From contig NZ_JBEWCD010000002.1 in assembly GCF_040530035.1 (NCBI RefSeq), positions 2,277,793-2,341,792 on the forward strand: a stretch of DNA of 64,000 nt. Direction: 5' to 3'. The position numbers and the translations under genes are program-made. Positions 18,416 through 26,533 of this stretch are shown here, one piece after another (position 1 is the first letter of the stretch; each line of letters begins with the position of its first letter). The notes below the pieces were generated by a model. The model saw only the letters and a list, made by a program, of their open reading frames with translations. It was not told the origin of the DNA and searched no databases. This DNA is from Roseibium sp. HPY-6 (GTDB taxonomy: Bacteria > Pseudomonadota > Alphaproteobacteria > Rhizobiales > Stappiaceae).

Positions 18416-19363
18416 TCAGATCGCCTGCAGGACGTAGACAGAAAACCAGGATTGCGCATCGCGGTGCTCGTCCAGGATCCGCCAGCCGCTCCTGTTGGCT
18501 ATTTCAGCGAATGCGGCCGCGTCATATTTGTGCGAGTTTTCCGTGTGGATGGTTTCACCTTCCTGGAAGGGAATCACGGCGTCACCGATCTGCACGGACT
18601 GGTCCGCAAGGCTTTCAAGATGCATTTCAATGCGGCTTTCCGATGCGTTCCAGACGGCTCTATGGACGAAACGTTTCAGCTCGAAAGTACCTGAAAGATC
18701 CCGGTTGATCCGTTGCAGCAGATTAAGATTGAAAGCTGCTGTCACGCCGGAGGGGTCGTCATACGCTTCCAGAAGGACCTTTTCCTCCTTTGGCCTGTCG
18801 ACACCCACAATCATCGTGGCATCGGGCATGGCCTCCCGGACGGATTGTAGCAGCAAGGTAGCTTCGTCCTTTTCGAAATTTCCGATCGTGGAGCCGGGAA
18901 AAAATACCAGAACCGGTAACTCGGGCAGCAAGGGGAGCTTGCCGAGAGGTTGGGTGAAATCGGCTGCAACGGGTATCACGGCAAGGGAAGGGTAGGCGCG
19001 GCGAACACGATCGGCGGCATCTTTCAGGTGATTGGCCGAGATGTCAACCGGCATATAGACCGACAGGTCCGGAAAGGCGTCGAGCAAAAGGTTCGTCTTT
19101 CGGCTCGATCCGCTGCCGAGTTCCACCATAGCGCCGCGCGCTCCTGGGAGGCGCGCGAAATTGCGTGCGTGTTTTTCCAAAAGAGCAAGTTCGGTGCGCG
19201 TTGGATAGTAAGCATCCAGCTCCGTGATGGCTTCAAACAGATGCGAACCGACATCGTCATAGAGCCACTTGCTGCTGATGGTTTTCCGCGGCGCCTTGAG
19301 ACCTGCCAGGATATCGTTCCTGAATTCAGTCACCTGATCTACAGGGGGAACATGTTTGGTCAT
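18416..19363 (-). CDS. egtD: L-histidine N-alpha-methyltransferase, ergothioneine biosynthesis
   Basis: EgtD trimethylates histidine with S-adenosylmethionine to hercynine, the first step of ergothioneine synthesis. The 315-residue protein shows the family pattern: SSKWLYDDVGSHLFEAITELDAYYPTRTE near the N-terminus, VELGSGSSRKTNLLLDAF as the cofactor site, and PVLVFFPGSTIGNFE. The C-terminal part has FVHRAVWNASESRIEMHLES, typical of EgtD. It overlaps the end of egtB by four bases (ATGA), so the pair is translationally coupled. Product concentration is expected in the cytoplasm, where ergothioneine acts as a thiol antioxidant. Confidence 0.95.
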   Translation of the reverse strand: MTKHVPPVDQVTEFRNDILAGLKAPRKTISSKWLYDDVGSHLFEAITELDAYYPTRTELALLEKHARNFARLPGARGAMVELGSGSSRKTNLLLDAFPDLSVYMPVDISANHLKDAADRVRRAYPSLAVIPVAADFTQPLGKLPLLPELPVLVFFPGSTIGNFEKDEATLLLQSVREAMPDATMIVGVDRPKEEKVLLEAYDDPSGVTAAFNLNLLQRINRDLSGTFELKRFVHRAVWNASESRIEMHLESLADQSVQIGDAVIPFQEGETIHTENSHKYDAAAFAEIANRSGWRILDEHRDAQSWFSVYVLQAI

Positions 19364-20625
19364 TGGTCTGCTGCCAGTCTGAGCCCCAGCATTTGCCAGC
19401 GCTGATGTGGATAGAAAAAGGTTCGATAAGAAGAACGCATTTGAAGCTTCGGGGTTGCGCAGGAGCCACCGCGCAGAACCATCTGGTTCACCATAAACTT
19501 GCCGTTATATTCACCGATCGCTCCCTCGGGCGGCCGGAAGCCCGGATAAGGCGAAAAGGCGCTGCTGGTCCATTGCCAGACATCTCCCCAAAGACCTTTG
19601 CGTTGACCGATCGGTACGTAGCTGCCACTTTCAAGGAAGTTTCCGTCAATCTCAGTTGGCTCCGCCGCAGCTTCCCATTCGGCTTCCGTTGGCAGGCGGT
19701 GTCCGCTCCAGCGCGCAAAGGCTTCGGCCTCGTAGTAGCTGACATGAACAACGGGCGCGTTCAGGTCGACAGGACGCGGGCCCTGAAGGGTATAGGTCCA
19801 CCACTGGCCGTCCTGCTGCCACCAGTAAAGGGGCGAATCCCAGCCGTTTTGCTCACGCACCGCCCAGCCTTCCATCAGCCAGAGCGTTTGGGTCTCGTAG
19901 CCGCCGTCATCCATGAAGGCGATCCAGTCCCCGTTGGTCACTGGCCGGTCGGCAAGTTTGTAGGGATTGAGCCAGACCTTGTGTCTGGGGCCCTCACAGT
20001 CGTAGGCAAATCCGGTCCCGTCGTGCCCTATCTCAACAAGGCCACCGTCATAGGACGTCCAGCTGCGCTCCGGCGGTGTCCCGACGACGGCAGGCTGGGG
20101 CGTAATGTAGGTCGGCAGGAGCGGGTTGTATGAAAGGGCATGCAGGAGGTCGGTCACGAGCAGCTCCTGGTGCTGCATCTCGTGATGACATCCCAGCGTT
20201 AGCAGAGCGTTCAACTGATCCTGCTCAAGCGTGAACCTGTCGTAGATCAGTGCTTCGCGCAGCGCGTCTTCGACATGGGCGCGATAGGAGGTGACCTCGG
20301 TCACGCTGGGTCTGGACAAGAGGCCACGTTTCGATCGCGTATGCCTTGGGCCAGCCTGCACATAATACGAATTGAATAGAACGGCGAACCTGTCGTCTTT
20401 GGGATGGTAGCCGGGCAGATGCGGTTTCAGGATAAATTCTTCAAAAAACCACGTCGTGTGCGCCAGATGCCATTTGGGCGGGCTGGCGTCTTCCATCGAT
20501 TGAAGCCCCATATCTTCGTCGCTGAGCGGGGCGGTAAGTTTTTCCGTCTGTGTCCTTGTTGCGTAGAAAAAATCCAATAGATCAGAAGCGGAGGATGTGT
20601 CGCTCCGTTCGTCCAGGTAAGTCAT
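19360..20625 (-). CDS. egtB: ergothioneine biosynthesis protein EgtB (iron-dependent sulfoxide synthase)
   Basis: EgtB joins hercynine to a thiol donor (gamma-glutamylcysteine or cysteine) with oxygen at a non-haem iron. The 421-residue protein has an N-terminal DinB-like domain with probable iron ligands H56 (WHLAHTTWF), H148 and H152 (CHHEMQHQE). A C-terminal formylglycine-enzyme-like domain follows (VTNGDWIAFMDDGGY, GHRLPTEAEWEAAA, VLRGGSCATP). ATG at 20625 has GGAGGG 6 bases upstream and gives MTYLDERSD. The longer open frame to 20751 adds a basic, unlikely leader. The thiol donor cannot be read from sequence, and no egtA is present. It is the first gene of egtBD. Confidence 0.94.
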   Translation of the reverse strand: MTYLDERSDTSSASDLLDFFYATRTQTEKLTAPLSDEDMGLQSMEDASPPKWHLAHTTWFFEEFILKPHLPGYHPKDDRFAVLFNSYYVQAGPRHTRSKRGLLSRPSVTEVTSYRAHVEDALREALIYDRFTLEQDQLNALLTLGCHHEMQHQELLVTDLLHALSYNPLLPTYITPQPAVVGTPPERSWTSYDGGLVEIGHDGTGFAYDCEGPRHKVWLNPYKLADRPVTNGDWIAFMDDGGYETQTLWLMEGWAVREQNGWDSPLYWWQQDGQWWTYTLQGPRPVDLNAPVVHVSYYEAEAFARWSGHRLPTEAEWEAAAEPTEIDGNFLESGSYVPIGQRKGLWGDVWQWTSSAFSPYPGFRPPEGAIGEYNGKFMVNQMVLRGGSCATPKLQMRSSYRTFFYPHQRWQMLGLRLAADQ

Positions 20626-21077
20626 GTATTTCCCTCCACGAGGGCATCGGCAAGATTGCCTTCCACCGGCCCTGTGACTGCCACCAAGCGACCTGAACGT
20701 AGGAAACAAAGTTGGCATTCCAACGTTGGGAAACGCACCACACCGGTGCAAAAATGCGCTAATAACGTGGCAATACGCTTGGTGTTTAAGAAAATCACCA
20801 TGATTTCAGAAATCATCGAAATTCGCTCCTGATTAGCGTTAAATCAGCAATTCGTTGATATTCGGCGGGTTTTCTTGCCGTGTGGCGCGGGACTTGCGCG
20901 CCTCGCCTGAGCCTGAATTTAGAAAAGTGTTCCTGACAGCTGCCTGTCAGGATTGCTTAGGTCTTCCCTTCACAAACGTGTGAGGCGCGAAAAATTCACC
21001 CCTGAGTTTTCTCCCGGCACTCTTCTGCAATCCATGCGACGAGGTTTAATTCCAAAGGCACAGGAAGTACGTTGACG
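20626..21077. other. intergenic region upstream of egtB
   Basis: This stretch carries the egtB promoter region and no gene I can support. Its one clear structure is the 22-base inverted repeat at 20931-20952, annotated separately. Confidence 0.4.
20931..20952. promoter_or_regulatory. 22-base perfect inverted repeat (lux-box-like)
   Basis: TCCTGACAG and CTGTCAGGA form a perfect 9-base inverted repeat around CTGC. The core CTGACAG-N4-CTGTCAG resembles the shape of LuxR-type operators. No LuxR or LuxI gene is in the window, and no T-run follows, so a terminator is unlikely. It lies about 305 bases from the egtB start and about 220 from the TetR start. Confidence 0.4.
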
Positions 21078-21121
21078 AATTAGGTCAATTGTCCTAATTG
21101 GAAATAGGTCGTTCGTCCTAA
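21078..21121. promoter_or_regulatory. twin palindromic operators upstream of the TetR gene
   Basis: Box 1 at 21078-21099 is AATTAGG-N8-CCTAATT, a nearly perfect palindrome with core CAATTG. Box 2 at 21105-21120 is TAGG-N8-CCTA with core CGTTCG. Both share the arm AGGTC/GTCCT, lie 25-26 bases apart centre to centre, and end 53 bases before the TetR start. This is the usual picture of an autoregulated TetR promoter. Confidence 0.65.
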
Positions 21122-21173
21122 ACTCTCAAGCCGGCAGTCGACCCGTTAGAGTTGTGACGTTGCAGGAGTGCCC

Positions 21174-21776
21174 ATGAAAGCCGAAGCCACACGGCAAAAA
21201 ATCGTCGAAAGAGCGGATGAGCTGATTTACGCAAAGGGATTTGGCGAGACGTCTTTTGCCGATATCGCCGGCGCTGTCGGCATTTCGCGCGGCAATTTCT
21301 ACTATCACTTCAAATCCAAGGACGAGATCCTGGACGCGGTTATCGAGAAACGGCTGGCGGACCGTGAACAGCTTCTCGCAATCTGGGGCGAGACATCTGA
21401 CGATCCGCTCAAACGCATCGAATGTTTCATCAAGATCGTCGTCGTGAACCAGACCAAAATCATGGCCTATGGTTGTCCGGTCGGCACGCTGACGGCTGAA
21501 CTTGCCAAGATCGATCATGGATCGGGAGCAAAGGCCAACGAGATCCTCGCCCTGTTCCGGGACTGGCTGACCCGGCAGTTTCTTGAGCTTGGCTGCGGCG
21601 ACGAAGCGTCTGCGCACGCCCTTCATGTGCTCAGCTGGAGCCAGGGCGTTGCCACACTGGCGCAAGCCTTCAAGGACGAAGCCTTCGTTCGCCGTGAAGT
21701 GGAACAGATCCTCAGCTGGGCCGAAGCGGCCAAGAAACAGGCTGACCATGCGCTGAAGGGTGCTTCAGGTCGCTGA
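21174..21776 (+). CDS. TetR/AcrR-family transcriptional regulator
   Basis: A 200-residue repressor. The helix-turn-helix is clear in the N-terminal 50 residues (TRQKIVERADELIYAKGFGETSFADIA, then AVGISRGNFYYHFKSKDEIL). The C-terminal ligand domain carries a Cys-Pro motif (AYGCPVGTLTAEL) seen in one subgroup of TetR regulators. ATG at 21174 has GCAGGAG 5 bases upstream; GTG at 21168 lies inside that site. Two palindromes just upstream suggest autoregulation, and the YciI gene follows after 33 bases and is probably a target. The ligand is unknown. Confidence 0.9.
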   Translation: MKAEATRQKIVERADELIYAKGFGETSFADIAGAVGISRGNFYYHFKSKDEILDAVIEKRLADREQLLAIWGETSDDPLKRIECFIKIVVVNQTKIMAYGCPVGTLTAELAKIDHGSGAKANEILALFRDWLTRQFLELGCGDEASAHALHVLSWSQGVATLAQAFKDEAFVRREVEQILSWAEAAKKQADHALKGASGR

Positions 21777-21809
21777 CAAATTTTGCAAATCGGCATCAAG
21801 GAGAAAAAG

Positions 21810-22097
21810 ATGTTTGTCGTCACACTGACTTTTGCTGACAACAAGGTGAGGGCGGGCGAGCTTATGGAGGGGCACAAGGACTGGATCACAAAAGGCTTTG
21901 ATCAGGGCCTCTTTCTGATGGTTGGCAGCCTTCAGCCGAACGCGGGCGGCGGTATCATCGCTCACAATACGACACGCGAAGACCTGGAAGCCTTTATCGC
22001 TGGAGACCCCTTCGTGGCCGAACAGGTCGTCAAGGCACAAATCCTTGAAATCACCCCCGCACGCATGGACGAGCGTCTGCAGTTTCTGGCGGCATAA
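21810..22097 (+). CDS. YciI-like protein
   Basis: A 95-residue protein of the YciI family, small ferredoxin-like-fold proteins related to dienelactone and muconolactone enzymes, mostly of unknown function. The pattern MFVVTLTFADNKVRAGELMEGHKDWI, a central LMVGSLQPNAGGGII and DPFVAEQVVKAQILEI is typical, including the invariant His in HKDW. ATG at 21810 has AAGGAG 6 bases upstream; the TTG at 21783 is not needed. It lies 33 bases downstream of the TetR regulator, in one transcript that ends at the strong hairpin at 22138. Its substrate is unknown; a role in detoxification under TetR control is a guess. Confidence 0.85.
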   Translation: MFVVTLTFADNKVRAGELMEGHKDWITKGFDQGLFLMVGSLQPNAGGGIIAHNTTREDLEAFIAGDPFVAEQVVKAQILEITPARMDERLQFLAA

Positions 22098-22137
22098 GGC
22101 TCCGCAGAATCACAAGCCTCGGCCAGGTCAGAATGAA

Positions 22138-22162
22138 AAAAGCGCCCGGAAAGGGCGCTTTT
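22138..22162. terminator. bidirectional rho-independent terminator
   Basis: AAAAGCGCCC / GGGCGCTTTT form a perfect 10-base-pair stem with loop GGAAA. A-run and T-run flank the stem, so it can stop transcripts from both the YciI gene (ends 22097) and the convergent metG (ends 22188). Confidence 0.9.
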
Positions 22163-22187
22163 GTGTTTGCTTTATCCGGCCCGGCCT

Positions 22188-23708
22188 CTACTGAACCCGC
22201 GGAAACAGCGGCTGGATGTCGCCGAGTTCGGTGCCGCCGGGCAATCTGTCCAATTCCGGTTTCCAAGGACGCGCGACATCGGTCACGTTCAGCATGGCAA
22301 GCGCCTTGCCGGCGGATACCGGAATCACCTGTTGCAGCGCTTCCATGACGATGCGCAGGCAATCGAGGCCGACATAAACAACGGTGCGGGCGCGGTCCTG
22401 GGTTTCTTCGGACTTGAAGAGTGTCCAGGGGGCCTGCTTGTCGAAATAGTTGTTCATCTCCGCTGCGGCGTCGATGATGGACTGCATCCGCGCCGGAATG
22501 TCGGCCAGATCGATCCATTCACCCATACCCGCGGTCGCTTCCAGCACGGACTGTCGCAAGGCCTCGTCTTCCGGCGTGAGCGCACCCTTGACCGGGAGCT
22601 TGCCGTCGAACTTGGACTTGGCGAACTTGGCGGCGCGCGAGAGCAGGTTGCCGAGCTTGTTGTTCAACTCACTCTCGTAGGTCTGTGCGATCAGCTCAAC
22701 CGAGATCTGGCTGTCGCTGTCCGCGCGCATGTGGCGGGCAAGATACCAGCGCAGCGCATCAACACCGAGCTTGTCCATCACCTCGATCGGATCGACCACG
22801 TTGCCGATGGACTTCGACATCTTGACCCCGCCGGCTCCGACCCAGTGGCTGTGCACGGAGAGCTTTTTCGGCAAAGGCAGATCGGCGGCCATCAGCATCA
22901 GCGGCCAATAGACGCCGTGCGGCTTCAGAATGTCCTTGCCGATCATGTGTTCGCAAACGGCCCACCAGTCCTGGTAGCCGTCATCCGGCCAGTTGATGTT
23001 GGTCAGGTAGTTGGCGAGTGCGTCGAACCAGACATAGGTGACGAAATCAGTGTCGAAAGGCAGTTCGACCCCGAGGGTCACACGGGATTTCGGCCGTGAA
23101 ATGCACAGATCGTCAAGCGGTTCGGCGAGCATCTTCTTGAGCTCGTTCTTGAACGGCTCGGGCTGCACGAAATCCGGATTGTCGTCGATGTGCTTCAAGA
23201 GCTTCTCGCGGAACGGTTCCATCTTCAGGAAGTAGTTGGTCTCGTCCGTCTGCTCGACCTTCATCGTCGGATGCAGCGGGCACTGTCCGTCCTCGTTGAG
23301 GTCGCTCTCTTTCTTGAACTCCTCGCAGCCCTTGCAGTAGATGCCGGTATATTGCTTCTTGACGATCAGGCCTTTGTCGAAGATGCGTTGCTCCATCTCC
23401 GCGACAGCCTTCTTGTGGCCTTCGCGGCTGGTACGCACGAAATAGTCGAATTCAACGCCGAGCTTCTCGAACACATCCCGGAACTCCGCACAGCGCATGT
23501 CGAGATATTCCTCGACCGGCATGTTGAGGTCCTGCGCGGCTTCCTGGTTTTTCTGGCCATGCTCGTCAACACCGGTGGAGAGCTTGAGCTCATATCCGAG
23601 AGCCAGGCGGTTACGCTTGAGGATGTCGGCCATGATGGACGTGAAAGCGTGACCGATATGCGGAGAACCGTTGACGTAATAGATCGGGGTCGTGATGTAG
23701 CTTTTCAT
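22188..23708 (-). CDS. metG: methionyl-tRNA synthetase
   Basis: The 506-residue class I synthetase charges tRNA-Met. It has the HIGH motif at 17-20 (SPHIGHAF), the KMSKS motif (VKMSKSIGNVVDP) and a zinc knuckle of the C-x2-C ... C-x2-H type (YCKGCEEF, QCPLHP). The anticodon-binding helical domain follows (NNYFDKQAPWTLFK). There is no C-terminal tRNA-binding domain, as in short bacterial forms. The zinc knuckle differs from the usual alphaproteobacterial enzyme I remember, which lacks this CxxC pattern, and the usual neighbours (holB, tatD) are absent. It may therefore be a second or replaced copy. The gene is on its own, convergent with the YciI gene. Confidence 0.93.
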   Translation of the reverse strand: MKSYITTPIYYVNGSPHIGHAFTSIMADILKRNRLALGYELKLSTGVDEHGQKNQEAAQDLNMPVEEYLDMRCAEFRDVFEKLGVEFDYFVRTSREGHKKAVAEMEQRIFDKGLIVKKQYTGIYCKGCEEFKKESDLNEDGQCPLHPTMKVEQTDETNYFLKMEPFREKLLKHIDDNPDFVQPEPFKNELKKMLAEPLDDLCISRPKSRVTLGVELPFDTDFVTYVWFDALANYLTNINWPDDGYQDWWAVCEHMIGKDILKPHGVYWPLMLMAADLPLPKKLSVHSHWVGAGGVKMSKSIGNVVDPIEVMDKLGVDALRWYLARHMRADSDSQISVELIAQTYESELNNKLGNLLSRAAKFAKSKFDGKLPVKGALTPEDEALRQSVLEATAGMGEWIDLADIPARMQSIIDAAAEMNNYFDKQAPWTLFKSEETQDRARTVVYVGLDCLRIVMEALQQVIPVSAGKALAMLNVTDVARPWKPELDRLPGGTELGDIQPLFPRVQ

Positions 23709-24203
23709 CCAAACGCTTTCGAATTTTCGGGGCCTTGCCGGAAGACGCGCTGAAACGTTTTCCGCATGCTGCAGCGTGCCCGTGAATGGGACCGCAGCTA
23801 TATTTCACACTCAAGGGATCAAGGAAAGCCCCGGGTCGGGTTTCTGACATCAATGTGGGGTTCCCGGGCTGGAAGGCAATGCTCCGGTATTGCCGGCTTT
23901 GACTGTCATTCGTGCACCGGCTCGCACGGGGGAAACTCCGACGGGGACGACAAAACGGTGCGAATTCCGAATTCTCACAACAAAGGCTGATTGTTTCCCG
24001 CCGTGTCATCCCTGCGAAGGCAGAGATCCGGTATTCTCCTGTCTGACCGTCTTGTTCAATTGCCGTCCAAACGGAGTGTTGGGTCCCGGCTTTGCTGCTG
24101 ACGCGCCGAACCGGGACGACAACCCGAGAGTGCCCCATCTTGGTCCACCGGGCCAAAGTGGCGCTCCCATTCATCAGGCAGCGAGTACGCGGACCAAACG
24201 CCG
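23709..24203. repeat. intergenic region with decayed palindromic repeats
   Basis: No gene is supported in these 495 bases. Two pieces look like copies of a palindromic intergenic element: TGTCATCCC...GAGATCCGG at 24003-24036 and GGTCCCGG...CCGGGACGACA at 24080-24122. They can pair with each other as a long imperfect hairpin. A more decayed piece lies near 23857-23915. Translated, such elements give the familiar spurious peptide RISAFAGMT, which appears here on the minus strand. Confidence 0.6.
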
Positions 24204-25199
24204 CTACCCGATCACCCATATGCCCGCGAGAACGAAGAGAGCCAAAAACACCGTTTGCGTCACCAGCATCCAGATCGCCGGGCCGCCGACTTCAAGAAGT
24301 TTCGGGATCGACGTTTTCATGCCGACTGCCGCAATCGCCGCCAGCAAGGCCCAACGGGACACCTGACCGGCCAGTTCCTTGGCCGTTTCGGGTATGAGGC
24401 CGAAGGAGTTGATGGCCGCCAGGATCAGGAAAGCGACCACGAAAAGCGGCATGAGCGGTGGCCGGGCGGATCCGACTTCGCTCGCACTGCGCAAGATCAG
24501 GGCGGCTATGAGAACGAGAGGCGCCAGAAGCGTCACCCGGATCAGTTTGACGAGTGTTGAAAGATCGCCTGTTTCGTTCGAGATCGAGAAGCCTGCTCCG
24601 ACCACCTGCGCAACATCGTGAATGGTTCCGCCCAAAAAGACGCTGGTTGCATCGACCGAGAGGCCGAGGCTCGCGGTTAGGATTGGATAAAAAATCATGG
24701 CGAGTGTCGACAGAACGGTCACGGTAATGACCGTGAAGGCAAGGTCGCGTTCGGCGTTTTCCCGCTTTGGAAGTATCGAACCGATCGCCATTGCGGCAGA
24801 CGCACCGCAGATCGCGACAGCGCCGCCCGACAGAAACGAAAACAGCCGGTCTTTTCCGAAAAAACGTCCGATCAGCAGGGAAAAGCCGATGGTTGCGAGG
24901 ACACCAAGAATGACCAGCAGCAGAAACGGCAGCCCTAGCGCCTGGACCATATCTATGCTGATCCGCACGCCGAGCAAAGCGACACCGATGCGCAACAGCG
25001 TACGTGCCGCGAATGCGATTCCGTCTGACGTGCGCGGCTCCTCTGACAGGAAATTGAGGGGCATGCCGAGCAGGATCGCCATCAGCATGGCAGGCGCGCC
25101 ATAGTGCTCATTCAGAAACTGGGCGGAGATGGCGACAAGGCCGGCAATTGCAATGCCGGGAAAAAGCTGATTTGCCCGGCTCTTTAAAGCTTTGATCAT
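24204..25199 (-). CDS. YeiH/UPF0324-family membrane protein (putative sulfate/sulfonate exporter family)
   Basis: A 331-residue protein with about ten membrane helices. It matches the YeiH family (PF03601): LFPGIAIAGLVAISAQFL, MAILLGMPLNFL, LLRIGVALLGVRIS, the Gly/Ala-rich GGAVAICGASAAMAIGSIL, and FLGGTIHDVAQVVGAG. A few members have been linked to export of sulfonated or sulfur compounds, but the family is mostly uncharacterised. It ends on the minus strand and lies just downstream of the MauG-like gene (11-base gap), so the two may be co-transcribed. About 2 kb beyond begins the proposed sulfonate operon, whose sulfite product would need an exit route. That link is speculation. Confidence 0.85.
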   Translation of the reverse strand: MIKALKSRANQLFPGIAIAGLVAISAQFLNEHYGAPAMLMAILLGMPLNFLSEEPRTSDGIAFAARTLLRIGVALLGVRISIDMVQALGLPFLLLVILGVLATIGFSLLIGRFFGKDRLFSFLSGGAVAICGASAAMAIGSILPKRENAERDLAFTVITVTVLSTLAMIFYPILTASLGLSVDATSVFLGGTIHDVAQVVGAGFSISNETGDLSTLVKLIRVTLLAPLVLIAALILRSASEVGSARPPLMPLFVVAFLILAAINSFGLIPETAKELAGQVSRWALLAAIAAVGMKTSIPKLLEVGGPAIWMLVTQTVFLALFVLAGIWVIG

Positions 25200-25210
25200 G
25201 AGGGTCCTGT

Positions 25211-26533
25211 CTACGGTCGGTCGACCGGAAGACCGCTTGGTACGCTCTCTGGTATGCCAAAGGGCGGTTCGGAAACGGACCTTGTACCCGTCAGTGCCTT
25301 CAAGAAGGCGACGAGGTCTGCGATTTCACGGTCGGTGAGGGATATTGGCTCGATATCCCTGAAGCGAGCATGTCTTGCCATTTCGCGTTTGTCGTTGAAG
25401 ACCACGAAATCAATAGGTTCCAGCCACGGTGCCTCCGGGAGGTTTGCCATATCCGGTTGCCAGCTTTCAAGCATCGCGTGTGAGTCCAGATGATGACGGA
25501 CAATGCCTTCAAGTGTCGGGTAGGCACCGTTGTGTCCATAAGGAGCCGTCAGTTCAACGTTTCGCAACATGGGCGTGCGGAACCGGTAGGCGTCCTCGAG
25601 CCTGTCGCTTTCACCCATGCGCCCCACATCGCGCACCATCGGGTCAAACCGCCGGGTGCGGCCCGGACCGAACGGCGGCAGGCCGAGCGCGTGGAATTTC
25701 TGATCGCTGAGAAGTTGGCCGGAATGGCAGCTCGCGCAGTTGGCCTTGCCGTAGAAGAGGTCCAGTCCGCGTTTCTGCTCAGCCGATAGTGCGTTGTCGT
25801 CGCCGGAAAGAAACTGGTCGAACGGGCTGTCGAAGCTTGTCCACTCAATGGCCTGGAAAGCCGCGAGGGCGTTGGCGATTTCTGAAATAGTGACCTGTGC
25901 GGGCTCTTCGATATGATCAAAGGCCTCGACGAACAACTTTCCGTATTCCGGGATGACCCGGACCCGTTTGGCCAGAATCGGCCAGGACGCATCAATCCGG
26001 TCGTGAACAGCGCCGGCGATTTCGTTTTCCTTCGGGTTGCCGGCCATCTCGAACTGGGCGACCAACGGGAAAATGGCCTGGGCCCCCAGCAGCGTTTCGA
26101 GCCCCTCGGGCAACCATTCTTCTGCGGGTGAATTGAAGCCGTTCTCATAGTCATCGGAAATCGAAAGGCGGCCGTCGTGAAACAGGGTGTGAAGCTCTTT
26201 TGCGCCTAGGTTCCAGAGGCCTGGAGCATTTCTCGGAATCCGTTTCTTAATCCTGTTTTCAGCGACGAGGGCGGTCCGGTGCCGTCCAAGACCTTCGCCG
26301 CCTTCACCGATCCCGAGAGAAAGCCCGTCACCGGTCCCAAGAGACGGATGATGGCAGGTCGCACAGGCAATATTCCTGTTTCCCGAGAGAATCCTGTCGT
26401 AAAAGAGGAGTTGGCCGAGTGCGGCCTGCTTCTTGTCGAATGCGATGAAATCGTCTTCGTTCAGGGGAGGCGGCAGGTCTGCTGCAAGTGCTGGAGCGGA
26501 CAGAAAAACAACGAGTGGGATTGAACGAAACAG
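25211..26533 (-). CDS. MauG/CcpA-like dihaem cytochrome c peroxidase family protein
   Basis: A periplasmic dihaem protein of about 440 residues. Two CXXCH haem motifs are visible: NIACATCHHPSLG near the N-terminus and ANCASCHSGQLL in the second half. The typical second-domain block FRTPMLRNVELTAPYGHNGAYPTLEGIVRHH is present. This is the MauG/cytochrome c peroxidase pattern; MauG-like genes often assist copper or quinone enzymes. A signal peptide (LFRSIPLVVFLSAPALAA) starts exactly at 26533, but no ATG, GTG or TTG lies in frame near it. CTG at 26533 is the only plausible start, one base from the divergent Sel1 gene's ATG. The frame is open up to 27025, but that part mirrors the Sel1 gene. Confidence 0.8.
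   Translation of the reverse strand: MFRSIPLVVFLSAPALAADLPPPLNEDDFIAFDKKQAALGQLLFYDRILSGNRNIACATCHHPSLGTGDGLSLGIGEGGEGLGRHRTALVAENRIKKRIPRNAPGLWNLGAKELHTLFHDGRLSISDDYENGFNSPAEEWLPEGLETLLGAQAIFPLVAQFEMAGNPKENEIAGAVHDRIDASWPILAKRVRVIPEYGKLFVEAFDHIEEPAQVTISEIANALAAFQAIEWTSFDSPFDQFLSGDDNALSAEQKRGLDLFYGKANCASCHSGQLLSDQKFHALGLPPFGPGRTRRFDPMVRDVGRMGESDRLEDAYRFRTPMLRNVELTAPYGHNGAYPTLEGIVRHHLDSHAMLESWQPDMANLPEAPWLEPIDFVVFNDKREMARHARFRDIEPISLTDREIADLVAFLKALTGTRSVSEPPFGIPESVPSGLPVDRP

Noticed and set aside
22161..23099. Plus-strand frame opposite metG
   Set aside because: Shadow of the synthetase gene, whose motifs are intact.
24060..24200. Mobile element near metG
   Set aside because: The repeats are short palindromic pieces with no transposase or terminal repeats.
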